Position numbers and translations under genes: made by a program
Assembly (NCBI GenBank): GCA_009760885.1
Contig: CM019697.1
Location: 30,682,710 to 30,746,709, forward strand
DNA: 64,000 nt
Origin: Achatina immaculata
Taxonomy: Eukaryota > Mollusca > Gastropoda > Stylommatophora > Achatinidae
Direction: 5' to 3'
The notes under the pieces: model-generated
Database searches by the model: none
Told to the model about the DNA's origin: nothing
What the model saw: the letters and a program-made list of their open reading frames with translations, nothing else
In this document: positions 1-12,285 of the stretch, piece by piece
Layout of the letters: every line of letters starts with the position of its first letter
Position numbering within the stretch: position 1 is the first letter of the stretch

Positions 1-381
1 TTTCCTCAATAATTGTTGTAAGTGGCTTCATCTGCATTTCTGCCAATAAGACGTTATTTCTTATGGTGTTTGGCCAAAATATTTTGCTGGCATTATACAG
101 CATTCTATTTGTAGATTAGAATTTATGATTCAAAATCGAAATGAATCAATTATTAATAGCACATGCTTTCTTTGCATTTAGTTTGTTTGCTATTGTGAAT
201 CTTATTATTGCGGATCATGTATGATAATTGTGTCATGTAATTCATTGCAATATGAGCTCATAGTTACCCATTTTACGCGAGTCCCACTAAAGAAGAATGA
301 ATAAGAATTCGAAGTGGACGATCGTCTACTAACCTTCAACCGAGTAAAGCACTGACTCGTATTTACAGTATGCACTCATCG
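1..381. other. no recognisable feature
   Basis: AT-rich sequence with no protein similarity or repeat that I can recognise, up to the first LINE fragment. Confidence 0.5.
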
Positions 382-615
382 GATTGATGACAACTGATAA
401 AACAAATAAGGCGGCTGAAATATATATCAACGAGGAAAAATTAAAAGAGGTGAAAAGTTTTGAATATCTTGGATCATTATTAATTCATAATGGAGATATA
501 ATGAGGGAAATTAAAAGGAGGACATCAATTAAAGAAGCTGTGGAGAGGAACAGAAAGAACTACAGAATAAGATTTTGTAAGGGCATGCATCTTTCCTAAA
601 CCTACATATGCATGT
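382..615 (+). mobile_element. LINE family B fragment, C-terminal RT region
   Basis: Codes TDKTNKAAEIYINEEKL and FEYLGSLL, the segment after the reverse-transcriptase core of family B, seen in fuller form at 41487-42478. It ends where a new B element begins at 616. Confidence 0.8.
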
Positions 616-943
616 GGTTACCGGGGTAGGGGTATCCCCTATCAAATGAGAAGTAAGATGTCTCCTTACCTCCGTTAGTCTAATGGACATCCTTGGGCAA
701 GGTGGAGTACTTATACCACCCCCCCCCCCGATCAAGGTGAAATGAAGCGATGGGAGCAGGTGGTGGATGGAATGGGAGATGAGTGGACAGATAATGTTGG
801 TTATGGTCATCATTCTATGATGGTAGGCAGATGATCTCAATGTAGGGACAATGGCTACGATCACTAACTAGTACAGTCACTGCCCGGAAGGAAAGCAACG
901 AGAACTACCTCCTGGAAATATACCAAGAAACCCAAACAGCAAC

Positions 944-1906
944 ATGGAAAGTCAAATAGGAAAAAGATCTGGTGGTGAGGCCCCCAGGCCAGATAGATCT
1001 AATTTTAACACTGGAGAAGAGTGTGAGACAGAGGTCAGTACTAGTAATTGTGATGACGGACAAAATCATGACGATGTTTCCATGGAAAATCCCTACATCA
1101 AACTAAAAAGAAAAATAAGAGTAGGAACATGGAATGTAAGAAGTATGTATGAGGGGACATATCAAATAATAAGTGACGAGATGAAAAGAACGGGGAAACA
1201 CATTTTGGGAACACTTCAAGAGTGAGAATGATGATATCTTTATATACTCTGGTGGAGAATTAGGAGAAAAGAATGTAGTGTTTTTTTTTTAACTTGGACA
1301 AATTAATATCAAACGCATTACTAAGTTACAATCCAGTAACTGATAGAATCCTCACTATCAGACTTACGAGCACTCCTAGATATGTAACAATTATACAGAT
1401 ACATGCACCTACATCAACATCAGAAGAAGAGGAAATAGAAGACTTTTATGACACACTGCAAACTACGATAGATCAGGTACGGGAAAATGATATCATATTA
1501 ATAATGGTCGATTTTAAAGCAAAGATTGGTACAGAAAGAGCAGAAGACGAAAGATATGATGTGGGGGAAATTTAGCATAGGACATAGAAATTAGGCAGGT
1601 GACAATCTAATGGGGTTTTGCATGGAAGATGAGGTAATGATCGCTAACACACTTTTTAGACAACACCCAAAGGGTCTTTACACATGGACATCACCTGATG
1701 GGAAAACCAAGAATCAAATAGATTACATTTTAGTGCAAAGAAGGTGGAGATCAAGTATAACGTCAGCAAAAACTTTACCAGGTGCTGACTGTGACACAGA
1801 CCATGAGTTATTAATAGCGGACATGAAGATAAAGATAAAAAGACAATTGCAGGATCAAGACTACTCCGCTTTGATCTTACAAAAATACCAGAACAATACG
1901 GTATAG
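944..1906 (+). pseudogene. family B apurinic-type endonuclease domain, broken
   Basis: Three frames code successive parts of an EEP endonuclease (about 93, 93 and 98 residues): the N-terminal TWNVRSMYEG, IQIHAPTSTSEEEE with VDFKAKIG (usual GDFNAKIG), and the C-terminal DHELLIADMKIKIK. Frameshifts near 1225 and 1575 separate them. Confidence 0.8.
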
Positions 1907-2390
1907 AAGTGAAGAACCGTTTCGACGTACTGATGGCTGTACAGGATCTCCTTCTGACACCAGATGAATTGGCTATGCAGGCCAGAGATATCTTAATAAC
2001 AACAGCTAAAGACATGGTTCCAGTAAAGAAAACACAAACGAATGGATGGATTACAGCAGGCTCACTAGAACTGGTAAAACAAAGTAGAGAAATGAAAACG
2101 CAATGGAAAGTAACGAACAACAACAAAGAGAAATATATATCTTTAACAGAAGAAGTAAGAAGAAACATAAAAAAGACAAAAAACAATACATACAAGATTG
2201 TTGTGAAAGAATAGAAGGACGTCAGAAGTATGGAAATATAGTGAAATGTTTAAAGAAATGAAGACATTGCTGAGAAATGTCACACCTAAGATAAATGTAA
2301 TTTGTGACGAGATGGAGAAAATCTTGGCAGAGACAGAGAAAATTCTAGAACGATGGAAGGAATATTGCAGAGGAATGTATGATACAACTG

Positions 2391-3376
2391 AGCGTAAACT
2401 TAGCGGTTGCTTAAGTTACAACTAGGGATGAATTAGCTGTTTCCGCAATTCCATGGCTTAATGTACTACAGTACTGGGTGGCCTAGCTATAATTATCTGC
2501 TACGACCGACAACCCAGATTACACCTCCCTAGATTACTGTATACCAGTTGGCATCATGTTACATATACTACAACATACACCAACATTCACTACACATAAC
2601 CAAGTCATCCATTAAATACATGAACGTTTTATTAGTCAAATTACATGGATCCTGATAGCCACAGGTATATTACATAACACATAACGTCAAACACATATAT
2701 AAGATATTAACAGGCATGATATTAATATGAGGCAATAACTCTTACTTAACTAACATAACTAAAGAACCAGATAACCGGGCCTTGGCTATCCAGGCCTCCC
2801 CCACCTACCACTCCAATCACAATACACATTATTCATCTCCAAGTGTGCCATCGCACTTATGAATACCGCAGCCAATGCTACGAATCTACACCAATAAAAA
2901 TTGTCCACGAATTAATCCATGTGCCTAGGCACTTCTTCATCACGCAGTTACTTCTGCCTGGAACTCTCCTCCTCCCCTCACATGAAGTTCCATATGTTCT
3001 AACGCACTAATAATCACACAGCGACCTTGCTGTGCTTTCTCCACCTCTTCACGATCTCACCAGTGCTACCGCACCTATTGATTCAGCTGTTGCTGTCAGG
3101 ATACATATCGAAACACAAATAATATCCAGATGAAATAACATCATTATCGCATCAACACGTGCCATTCAATAGAACAATAATCATCAAGAATCACCGATAT
3201 ATTTCTCCATATGATCGTGAATTCAACATGCACATTCTGCACGTTATACAGATATAAGACCACACAATATGAGGACGGCTGGGGCGAAATATTCCATATA
3301 AATCACAACACAGACGAGATTGACCTGTCCTGCCATATTCCTCTAGCTCAACTATTCTTTTCCGCTCTTTCTTAGC

Positions 3377-3411
<35 letters not shown>

Positions 3412-3494
3412 CCTGCCACCCCTGGATCACGTGAACGATGACGCTCTATCCACCGTCGTACACCCGGAAACCTAGTGTGATCGTTCACATAAGT
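2391..3494 (+). mobile_element. LTR-like insertion P1 (solo LTR candidate)
   Basis: About 1.1 kb that interrupts family B between two adjacent codons of its RT region. It shares ordered similarity with the inverted block 10262-12482 (for example CCATGGCttaatGTACTAC and ACTGGGTG) and has the same terminal motifs (GTAAACTTAGC at the left, a GTGAACG...CGTTCAC hairpin at the right). It contains several GTGC-N4-GCAC palindromes and a (TA)n run. No open frame. Solo LTR is an inference from size and ends. Confidence 0.6.
3377..3409. repeat. (TA)n microsatellite
   Basis: About 15 TA units inside LTR-like insertion P1. Confidence 0.95.
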
Positions 3495-4693
3495 GTGAAA
3501 GCAGAAATCAACAGTGTGAATTATTATTGGACGAGAAAGTACCCGAACCGACAATTGAAGTTTTATGGACAATAAAGAAAAATGGTAAATAACCAGGATG
3601 TGATCTGATAACCGCTGAACTTATTAAAGCAGGAGGAAAGGAATGTGCACCAATCTATCATGCACTATGTAAAAAGATATGGCATTCAGGTATTTGTCCA
3701 AAAGAATGGAAAATAACTATATTCATACCACTGTCAAAAAAGGGGTAATTTCAAATTATGCGCAAACTACAGAACCATTGTCCTGATTAGAGAGTCTGTC
3801 AGTCATTTGCAAGTCCCGGCGCCGAACTTTGCCTCCAGACAGCTTTCCTGTAGGCCTATCGGTTGCAAGCAAGATGCCCTGCTGCTGATGCATCCATTTG
3901 CAGATGATCAACGATGTCATCAGCCATCTTCGCCTTGGTCTTCCTCTCTTTCTTTTTTCCCATTATGTACCCTTCCAATAGGTCTTCTATAGATTATCAT
4001 GACTTTTAATGTGTTAAGAATATTTAAGTTTTATCTGTTTAATCCTCTATACTAGGCAACCTTCTTCAATATTAAGTTCTTGTAGTATGGATATAATTGT
4101 TCTGTGTGTCCATGATATTTGAAGAACTCTTCTGCAGCATTATATCTCCATTATTAGTTAGTAGTGATCCAAGATATTAAAAACCCTCCTCCTCTTCACA
4201 TTTTTCCTCATTGATATATATTTCAGCTGCATTATTTGTTTTGTCAGTTGTCATCAGTTTAGCGTTCTTCACATTAAGATAGAGGTTTTATTCATTACTA
4301 TTCTTGCGAATTAGTTTTTCCATTCCTCTTTGTGTTGTGGACAGTAATACTGTGTCATCAGCATATATAATTTCTGGTATTCCATAACCTCCAATTTTTA
4401 TGGCATCGGAATACTCTTTGTCTACATCTTCTCTAACATTCCCCATTATATTTTCAGTATACAAGTTAAATAAGTAAGGCAACAATACGCACCCCTGACG
4501 GACCCCTTGTTTTATGTCAGACCAAGTTGTTTCACCATTTATTCTCACTGCAACCTGTTGGCCTAGATACAGCAGTAATATTAATTGTATCAAATCCAGT
4601 TTCTTCCATTATTTCCCAAAGTTTCTGGTGTTGTACACAGTCAGATGCCTTTGAATAGTCTATCTTATCTTATCTTATATCCTTCCCGTGGCG

Positions 4694-4969
4694 TTAGACG
4701 TCACATAGGGCTCGCAAAGTAGTTCGCCAATTTTTCCTGTCTTCGGCGAGTCTTTCAACCTCATCAAAGGATTTTATGCCTGTTAACTTGGCCTCTCTTA
4801 ATAATGTTCTCTTCAGAGTTTCACGCGGTCTGCCCCTTTTTCTTCGGCCTGTTGTGTTCCACTTGATAGCTTGTTTTGGGATTCTCTGCTCATTTCTTCT
4901 CATCAAGTGACCAACATATGTCCATCTCCTTTTCCTGATCACCCGTGAGACTGGTTGTTGTTCAGTCAT
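4694..4969 (-). pseudogene. LINE family A C-terminal region
   Basis: Codes [20 protein letters not shown] and [19 protein letters not shown], the basic C-terminal tail of RTE-type LINE proteins, ending LRALCDV just before the element's 3' end. Separated from the RT by the TAA at about 5160. Confidence 0.8.
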
Positions 4970-5161
4970 CTGTCTTATCTCTGCATTGTTCTTGAATTCA
5001 TTCCACTTGATGCCGAGTATTTTCCTTAGGCATTTGTTTTCAAAAGAGTCTAATTTCTTTTCTATTTCTTTAGTTGTTTTCCAGCTTTCGCATGCATAAA
5101 TGAGGGTGGATATTACATTTGAATTGAATAGTCTTAACTTGGTTTTTGTGCTTATAACTTT

Positions 5162-6652
5162 TTAATTCCATATGTTCTCAAGATTCTTGAAGATTGATGC
5201 TGCTTTTGCAATTCTGATCCTAACTTCCTTTCTAGTGTCACCATCCTGGTCTATGTAGCTGCCAAGGTATGCAAATTGATTGACTTCTTCAATATCTGTC
5301 CCTTCTATGTGTATTTTTCCATTTTGATTGATGGGAATTTTCATTATTTTTGTTTTGTCCTTGTTAATTTCAAGTCCTATTTTGCTAGCCAGTGAAGATA
5401 GGCTATCTGTTTTTTCTTGCATGGAATTCACATTATTACTGATAAGAGTTATGTCATCAGCAAAATCAAGATCTTCTAGTTGGGTCCCATGTACCCAGTC
5501 AATACCTGTGTTACCTGTGCAGCATTTTTTCATTATGAAGTCTATTGTAATCCCAAAAAGTAAAGGAGACAGTATACATCCTTGTTTCACGCCTGTTTCA
5601 ATCTGGAACCATTCACTCATCCCTTCTTCTGTCTTGACTGCACAACCATATCCATTGTATAAGTCCTTAATGATGTTGACAATTTTAGATGGTATTCCAT
5701 ATAGACATAAAATTCTCCATAATGAATCTCTGTGTATGCTATCAAATGCCTTCTTAAAATCTATGAAATTCAGTATTAATGGTTTCTGCTTTTCAATATG
5801 TTCTTCAAGTATTATTCTGAGAGTAAAGATCTGGTCGAGACAGCTTCTCCCTTTTCGAAATCCTGCTTGTTCTTCTCTCATTGCAGTATCCACTATATCT
5901 TTGAGTCTATTCAAAATGACCTTGCAAAATACTTTTGACACAACTGATATTAAGGTTACTCCTCTCCAGTTGTTACAGTCACTAAGGTTGCCCTTTTTTG
6001 GTATTTTCACAATGATTCCCTTCTTCCAATTAGAAGGGACTTTTTCTTCTTTCCAAATCTTGTTAAACATTCTCTGTAGTTGTCTCATGTTGTCACTATT
6101 GATAGCTTTTAGCATCTCTGCTGTTATTTCATCTTCACCTGCAGCTTTGTCGTTAGCCATTAAATTCACTGCTGTTTCAATTTCATGCAATTCAATTTCA
6201 TCTAGATTGACATTTAGTTGTGGGGCTGGTAAGTCAGTTTTAAGGTTTAACAATTCTTTTGGGTGTGGTCGATTGAGTATTTCTTGGAAGTGTTCAGCCC
6301 ATCTTTGCTTTTGGTCTTTATTTGATGTTAATAGTGTTCCAGTTTTGCTAAGGATTGGTCTTTCTTTAGATGTAATAGTACCTGTTAGCCTCTTTTGTAT
6401 GTTATATAAAGTTTTGCTGTCTCCTGTTTTTGCTGCTTTTTCTGCCTCTTTCGCCATATTGTCTATGTATTCTCTTTTATCCCTTCTAGCTGAACTTTTT
6501 ACTTTCTTGTCTATGTCTTTGTATTTTGCTTTTGCTGAATCTCTTTCATGATCTGCTTTTGCATTCAACATGTTTAATTTGACTGCTCGTCTTTCATGTA
6601 TATACTTCCATGTTTTATCTGATATCCATGCTTTTCTATTTGGTTTTTCCAA
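5162..6652 (-). CDS. LINE family A reverse transcriptase, 496-codon frame
   Basis: Non-LTR reverse transcriptase that copies LINE RNA at a nicked target. Seen: N-terminal Lys-rich region, [13 protein letters not shown] linker, RT motifs including [48 protein letters not shown] and the active-site variant FADD in [10 protein letters not shown]. The frame ends at TAA after NLENIWN, short of the C-terminal region, which continues in the same frame to 4694. The same stop is present in the copy at 26502-27916. The longest intact transposon frame in the window, but upstream endonuclease is truncated and frameshifted. Confidence 0.85.
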   Translation of the reverse strand: MEKPNRKAWISDKTWKYIHERRAVKLNMLNAKADHERDSAKAKYKDIDKKVKSSARRDKREYIDNMAKEAEKAAKTGDSKTLYNIQKRLTGTITSKERPILSKTGTLLTSNKDQKQRWAEHFQEILNRPHPKELLNLKTDLPAPQLNVNLDEIELHEIETAVNLMANDKAAGEDEITAEMLKAINSDNMRQLQRMFNKIWKEEKVPSNWKKGIIVKIPKKGNLSDCNNWRGVTLISVVSKVFCKVILNRLKDIVDTAMREEQAGFRKGRSCLDQIFTLRIILEEHIEKQKPLILNFIDFKKAFDSIHRDSLWRILCLYGIPSKIVNIIKDLYNGYGCAVKTEEGMSEWFQIETGVKQGCILSPLLFGITIDFIMKKCCTGNTGIDWVHGTQLEDLDFADDITLISNNVNSMQEKTDSLSSLASKIGLEINKDKTKIMKIPINQNGKIHIEGTDIEEVNQFAYLGSYIDQDGDTRKEVRIRIAKAASIFKNLENIWN

Positions 6653-6717
6653 TCCAGCGCTTACTTTTGCTGCTGTGATTATGGCTGTGCTGTAAGAATT
6701 CCATAACTCATCTATAC

Positions 6718-7050
6718 CTATCTCCTCAACTTCACTGGTGTTTTGGAATGATTGGCAAGTTCCTGATTGAAATTAATGTTAGTATTTTCTTCTTGTAGGC
6801 TGTGGATGTTTATCTTTCTGTGTACTGATTTCTTGTGTTGACTTTTCAATTTTAGTTTTATTTTCCCTATGCACAGGTTGTGATCACTGTTGACATCTGC
6901 ACCCCTATAAGCCCTTACATCCATGAGAGATATTCTGTATTGCTTTCTAATACAAAAATGGTCTATCTGGTTTCTAGTTCTATCATCTGGAGATATCCAT
7001 GTTGTTTTATGTATCTCTTTGTGTGGGAATATTGTGCCTCCAATGACCAT
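6718..7050 (-). pseudogene. LINE family A endonuclease C-terminus
   Basis: Codes [19 protein letters not shown] and [25 protein letters not shown] is the last endonuclease motif (SDH). Not in frame with the RT at 6652. Confidence 0.75.
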
Positions 7051-7125
7051 GCCCTCTGTTAAACATATTTCAGTTATAGTCTATAGTCTATAGAAGATAA
7101 ATATAGATTCATATATTTCTCTATT

Positions 7126-8190
7126 CAATTTAAGTGCCATGCCACGTGGCGTAGGCGATCATTTCTCTCCACAACTCCCTGTCTTTAGACTTGATTATGA
7201 GATCCGCCGGTGACTTTCTTCCTAGCCACACTGACAGCCCATCCAGTAACTTCTCTCTCTGTCTTCCTCTGTCTCTTCTTCCTTCAATTTTTCCAGTTGC
7301 CACAGTGTGTTCCAATTTTCCTCTTCTCGGGAAATGTCCTATAAATCTTGTTTGTCTGCCTCTGATCTTTGCTGTAATTTGCTTTTTTAACTCCAGCCTC
7401 TCTTAAGACTTCTTCATTGGTTTTCTTAGCTGTCCATGGTACCTTCAACATCCTTCTTATAAATCACATCTCCATGGCCTACATTTCTTGCTGTACTCTC
7501 TTTTTATTCATAGACCATGCTTTACACCCATAAAACAAATTTGGTTCGATGTAACATTAGTACTCGGAAGTAACAAGTACTCGGAATCTTGTTTCCACTG
7601 ATATGGATCTGTTACACAAGATGTGTTTCATTGTTTGGAATGCGGACTTGGCTTGAATACGTCTGCTTTTTATTTCGTTGTGACATTTCCCATCAGTTGT
7701 TATAATCGTTTCTAAGTACTTGAATCTATCAACTTGCTTGTTGATCAACAAGCATCAGCTTGTTTCAGATTTGTGCCATCGATGGTAATGCTACATTTTG
7801 GTAGTATTCTTTTCTTTGAGATGACATCACTTCAGTCTGCTTTTTGTTCAGGCTGAGACCTTTATTTTTACTTTCACGAACCACGACGTCCAGAAGAGCC
7901 TGTAGCTCTCTTTCACTTTAGCAATCAGGACTGCGTCGTCTGCACATCTTAAGATGTTAAGGTCGTACCCGCCGACTTATATTCCTGACATGTTCTCTAT
8001 ATTATGTTTTCACTGTACAAGGAGAAGAGGTTAGGAGATAAAACACATCCTTGTCTCACTTCCAATTTTATGTCTTGGAATGCTCCTATTTGACTCTCGG
8101 CCCTCATTGCTGCCGATTGCTGCCAATACAAGTTTTTGGTAAGTTTCAGATCTTTTCCATTTATGTTGATGTCTTCCAGCATTCTTATAA
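7126..8190 (-). mobile_element. LINE family C (RTE-like) fragment nested in B
   Basis: Codes, 3' end first, ATGKIEGRRDRGRQREKLL, VDRFKYLETIIT and LEVRQGCVLSPNLFSLY, with stops. B sequence continues on both sides (CTCTATT near 7117 and CTATT near 8197). Full-length relative at 20475-23415. Confidence 0.8.
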
Positions 8191-10262
8191 TTTATCTATT
8201 ATTAATCTTATATTGAATATATGATCTCTTGATCTTTTTCCTTGCCTAAAATCGGCTTGGACCATATTGACTTCTTCTTCTATTTTCCTACGAAGTCTAC
8301 CCATTGTGATTTTTAACAGAATTTTGCTGGCATGACTAACCAGGGCAACAGTTCTGTAGTTTGTGCATAATTTCAGGTTAACCTTTTTTGGCAGTGATAT
8401 GAATACAGTTCTTTTCCAATCTTTTGGCCAAATACCTGAATGCTATATCTTTTTACATAGTGCATGATAGATTGTTGCACATTCCTTAGTAAGTTCAGCT
8501 GTTATCTCATCACATCCTGGAGATCTACCATTTTTAAGATTCTTTATTGCCCATAAAACCTCTTCAAGTGTTGGTTCGGATTCTTTCTCCTCCAATAATA
8601 ATTCACACTGTTGATTTCAGTTTTCACAGTCAATTGTTTCATATATTCCTCTGCAATATTCCTTCAATCTTTCTAGAATTTCCTTGTCTCTGTCAAGATT
8701 TTCCCCATCTCGTTAGAAATTTCATTTAGCTTAGGTGTGACATTTCTCGTCAATGTCTTCATTTCTTTAAACATTTCACTATCTCTTCCATACTTCTGAC
8801 GTCCTTCTATTCTTTCACAACAATCTTGTATGTATTGTTGTTTGTCTCTTCTTATGTTTCTTCTTACTTCTTTTGTTAAAGATTTATATTCCTCTTTGTT
8901 GTTGTTTCTTACTTTCTAATCTTCATGTCCGCTATTAGTAACTCATGGTCCGTGTCACAGTCAGCACCTGGTAAAGTTTTTACTGACGTTATACTTGATT
9001 TCCACCTTCTTTGTACTAAAATGTGATCTATTTGATTCTTTATTTTCCCATCAGGTGATGTCCAAGTGTAAAGATCCCTTGAGTGTTGTCTAAAAAGTGT
9101 GTTAACGATTATTAGCCCTTTAGATTGTCACCTGCCTCATTTCTACGTCCTATGCTAAATTTCCCCCACATCATATCCTTCGTCTTCTGCTCTTTCTATA
9201 ACAATCTTTGCTTTAAAATCCTCCATTATTAATACAGTATCATTTTTATGTACCTGGTCTATCGTAGTTTGCAGTGTGTCATAAAAGTCTTCTGCTTTCT
9301 CTTTTTCTGCTGCTGATGTAGGTGCATATATCTGGATAAATGTTACATTTCTAAGAGTGCCATTAAGTTTGATAGTGAGGATTCTATCACTTACTGGATT
9401 GTAACCTGATTAGTCATGCCAGTAAAATTCTATTAAAAATCGAAATAGGTAGACTTCATAAGAAAATAGAAGAACAAGTCAATATTGTTCAGGCTGGTTT
9501 TAGACAAGGAAAAGAAACAAGAGATCATATATTCAATATGAGAATAATAATAGAGAAATGTAGAGAATTTAATGTGAATCTATATTTATCTTTTACAGAT
9601 TATTCAAAGGCATTTAATTGTATGTAGCACCAGACATTTTGGGAAATAATGGAGAAAACAGGATTTCCAACACATTTGATACAGTTAATATCACTGCTGT
9701 ATCTAGACCAACAGGAAAGCAATAAGAATAAGTAGTGAAACAACAACTTGGTTTGACATAAAACAAGGGGTCCGTTAGGGGTGCATATTGTCACCTTACT
9801 TATTTAACTTGTATACTGAAAATATAATGAGGAATGTTAGAGAAGATGTAGACAAAGAGTATTACGATGCCATAAAAATTGTAGGTTATGGAATACCAGA
9901 GATTAGATATGATGATGACACACTATTATTGTCCACAACACAAAAAGGAGTGGGAAAAAAAACTAATTATGCGAGTTTGTAAGAATAATGAAGAGCAAAA
10001 CCTCTATCTTAATGTGATCAAAACTAAATTGAGGGCAAGTGACAAAATAAATAAGGCAGCTGAATTACGAATATGTATTAATGAGGAAAAATTGGAAGAG
10101 GTAGAGAGTTTTTAATATCTTGTATTATAACTAATAATGGAGATACAGTGAGGGAAATTAAAAGGAGTACATCTATCGCTCTTCAAAAAGTAAAACAACT
10201 AAAGAATCTATGGAGAGGAACAGAAGAACTACAAAAATAAGATTTTTAAGGGCGTGCATCTA

Positions 10263-10323
10263 TGAACGGTCACTCTGAATTTCTGTGAGTGTACGGCGTG
10301 GGAGTAATGCGTCACCGTTCACG
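10263..10323. repeat. terminal hairpin of LTR-like element P2
   Basis: Inverted arms TGAACGGT and CACCGTTCA about 60 bases apart. The related hairpin at the right end of P1 has arms near 3441 and 3490. Confidence 0.6.
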
Positions 10324-11001
10324 CGTCCGGAAGTGGAAGGCTTATAAAGAACGAGAAATACAAGTCCGGAAGAATTAATTATGATAACCAGCAAGCATGG
10401 CGGGGCCGAAATCGTTTCATCTGTGTTAGCCCTAGCCGACATGATACTGTCGATCTAATGTGTGTAGAATATATAGTATGTGATATGTGTTTCATATCAT
10501 TTTCGTCGTTTGTGGAGATGTCGCTGATTCCTGTTGATATTTAAGTGCATTGGCACAATTGGGGAGCTATGCCAGGATGTATAAATGTGCTAGCACAAGG
10601 GGGGGGGTTATATATCATGATAGTTCAGTGCGTTGACACAAAGGGAGAGATATACGTCATGATATCTCAGTGCGCTGGCACAACATGGAGATGATGTGTA
10701 GTGTGTGTGTGGGGTGGATTCATAGTAGCAGTGGCTGGAATATGTTAATCAGTGCGTTGGCACCATTTTAAGACGAATGTGTGCTTTGCTTAAGAGGGCC
10801 AGGAAAGACCAGGCAAGCCGGCCCACCCGATTCAGTTACTTATCATAAGTGTTCATTCATTATGATATATGTTGATTGGTTGTTCATATAATGTTGTGTG
10901 ACGTGATATGGTATGTAGTGTGTATAATGAATATTGATTTATTTTGATTGCTTGACTCTGTAATATGTAATATACGTCATGTCATTGGTTGACAGAAAGT
11001 G

Positions 11002-12285
11002 TTCAGAAAGTAATGCACCAAATCGTTATTTTTTCAGTTAATAATGAAGATAGAAGCATGAAATTTTGCACACTTTAAAAACGGCATGTGCTGAATGTGT
11101 GAACCAAATTGCACCACAACCGCCCAAAAAATATGTCTGCCCTAACCGTTGAAATGGAGCGTATAAGCAGCGAATCGTGATAGAATTTCTCGTTGCACAG
11201 AAAGAAACTGTTGTGAACATTCACAAGTGTCTATGTGATGTGTATGGAAGTTTTGCAGTCGGCAGGAGTATAGTCAATCGTTGGGTTCAGACAATCAAAG
11301 AATCAATAAGTGGAGATAAAGAGTTGTATGATCGGCCGCGTTGTGGACGTTCTGCCATAGCCACTAAGGCAGAAATGTTGAAATGCACTGAGGGCATTAT
11401 TCTTACTGATAGGTGTATCACTACTCAACAATTGGCCTTAAAGCTGTCAGTCAGCAATGGTAGTGCAAATGCAGTTATAAAAGCTCTAGGATTTTCTAAG
11501 GTTTGCGCAAATGACTATCGATTGCAAAGGAAAGCAATTTCTTCTGAATTGTTGGAGCGTTTCAATGCTGAGAGAGAGGGAAGTCTTTGGCTAAGATCGT
11601 AATAGGTGACGAAAATTGGGCACATCATTTTGAATCTGAGACAAAAGGACAGTCAATGGAGTGGCATCATCCGCAATCACCACGAAGAAAGAAATTCAAG
11701 ACGATTCCTTCAGCTGGAAAGGTCATGATCACTATTTTTAGGGACATTGAAGGTGTGATTCTTGTGGATCTTATGCAAAGAGGAGAGACAATAATTCGCA
11801 AGCTTACATTAAGACATTGAAAAAACTCATTCAACGTTTTTGCAGATTTCGGCTGCACAAGAATCCAACAGACCTGCTTATCCTTCACGACAATGCGAGC
11901 CCTCACACAAGTTTGGCAACATGGGAAGCAATCACCAAATTGGGTTGGACTGTACTATCTCATCTACCTTATAGTCCCGATTTGGCACCCTCTGATTTCC
12001 ATCTGTTTAGTCCACATAAAGATGCACTCCAAGGGAGTAAGATTTGAAGATGACGAAGGAGTGATTCGTGCAGTGAAGAAACGGCTACATAATGAAGAGA
12101 AAATCTGGTACAGGCTAGGAATACATGCACTTGTTTCGCGCTGGCGTAAAGTCGTACAAGTTGATGAGGATTATGTTGAATAATACTGATGTTTAAATGA
12201 CATATCCATGTATATTGTGTAAAAATGTCATGCTTTTTTAATAAACAGCTCCTGAGAAAAACGATGTGGTGCATTACTTTCTGAA
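11002..12285 (+). mobile_element. mariner transposon with terminal inverted repeats
   Basis: Left end TTCAGAAAGTAATGCACCAA and right end, read in reverse, TTCAGAAAGTAATGCACCAC give inverted repeats of about 26 bases. The transposase between them has the mariner D,D34D signature. It sits inside LTR-like element P2. A clear TA duplication is not visible. Confidence 0.88.
11177..12183 (+). pseudogene. mariner transposase, frameshifted
   Basis: The N-terminal half (11177-11602) has the paired helix-turn-helix region. GDENWAHHF (about 11606) holds the first catalytic Asp, HDNASPH (about 11888) the second, and PDLAPSDFHLF the third, 34 residues on. The protein is spread over three frames with breaks near 11600, 11820 and 12045, so it is inactive. 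Length fits the usual 345 or so residues. Confidence 0.88.

Larger units (their letters stand above)
4664..7082 (-). mobile_element. LINE family A (RTE-like), 5'-truncated, in B
   Basis: Flanked by ATAGTCTAT at 4655-4663 and 7083-7091. The 3' end carries TATCTTATCT-type microsatellite on the + strand, i.e. a (AGATA)n-like tail. Contains the C-terminal endonuclease (7050-6718), a long intact RT frame and the zinc-knuckle C-terminus. Confidence 0.88.
3791..9404 (-). mobile_element. LINE family B copy, minus strand, nested in the outer B
   Basis: Own sequence is 3791-4663, 7083-7125 and 8191-9404. It is flanked by the duplication CCTGATTAG at 3782-3790 and 9405-9413. 3' end first: C-terminal region, RT ([10 protein letters not shown] at about 4345), then palm/fingers and endonuclease, 5'-truncated. 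It is interrupted by LINE A (4664-7082) and LINE C (7126-8190). Confidence 0.85.

Noticed and set aside
690..735. C-rich patch as a CpG promoter
   Set aside because: The same patch occurs at about 30025-30060 in the other full-length B copy, so it is LINE 5' UTR.
5328..6551. 407-codon open frame on the + strand
   Set aside because: It is the antisense shadow of the family A reverse transcriptase; its residues match no family and the codons mirror the minus-strand RT.
9405..9413. Head-to-head LINE B junction as a twin-priming 5' inversion
   Set aside because: The same CCTGATTAG occurs at 3782-3790, and the B sequence left of 3790 continues right of 9413, so a nested insertion explains it better.
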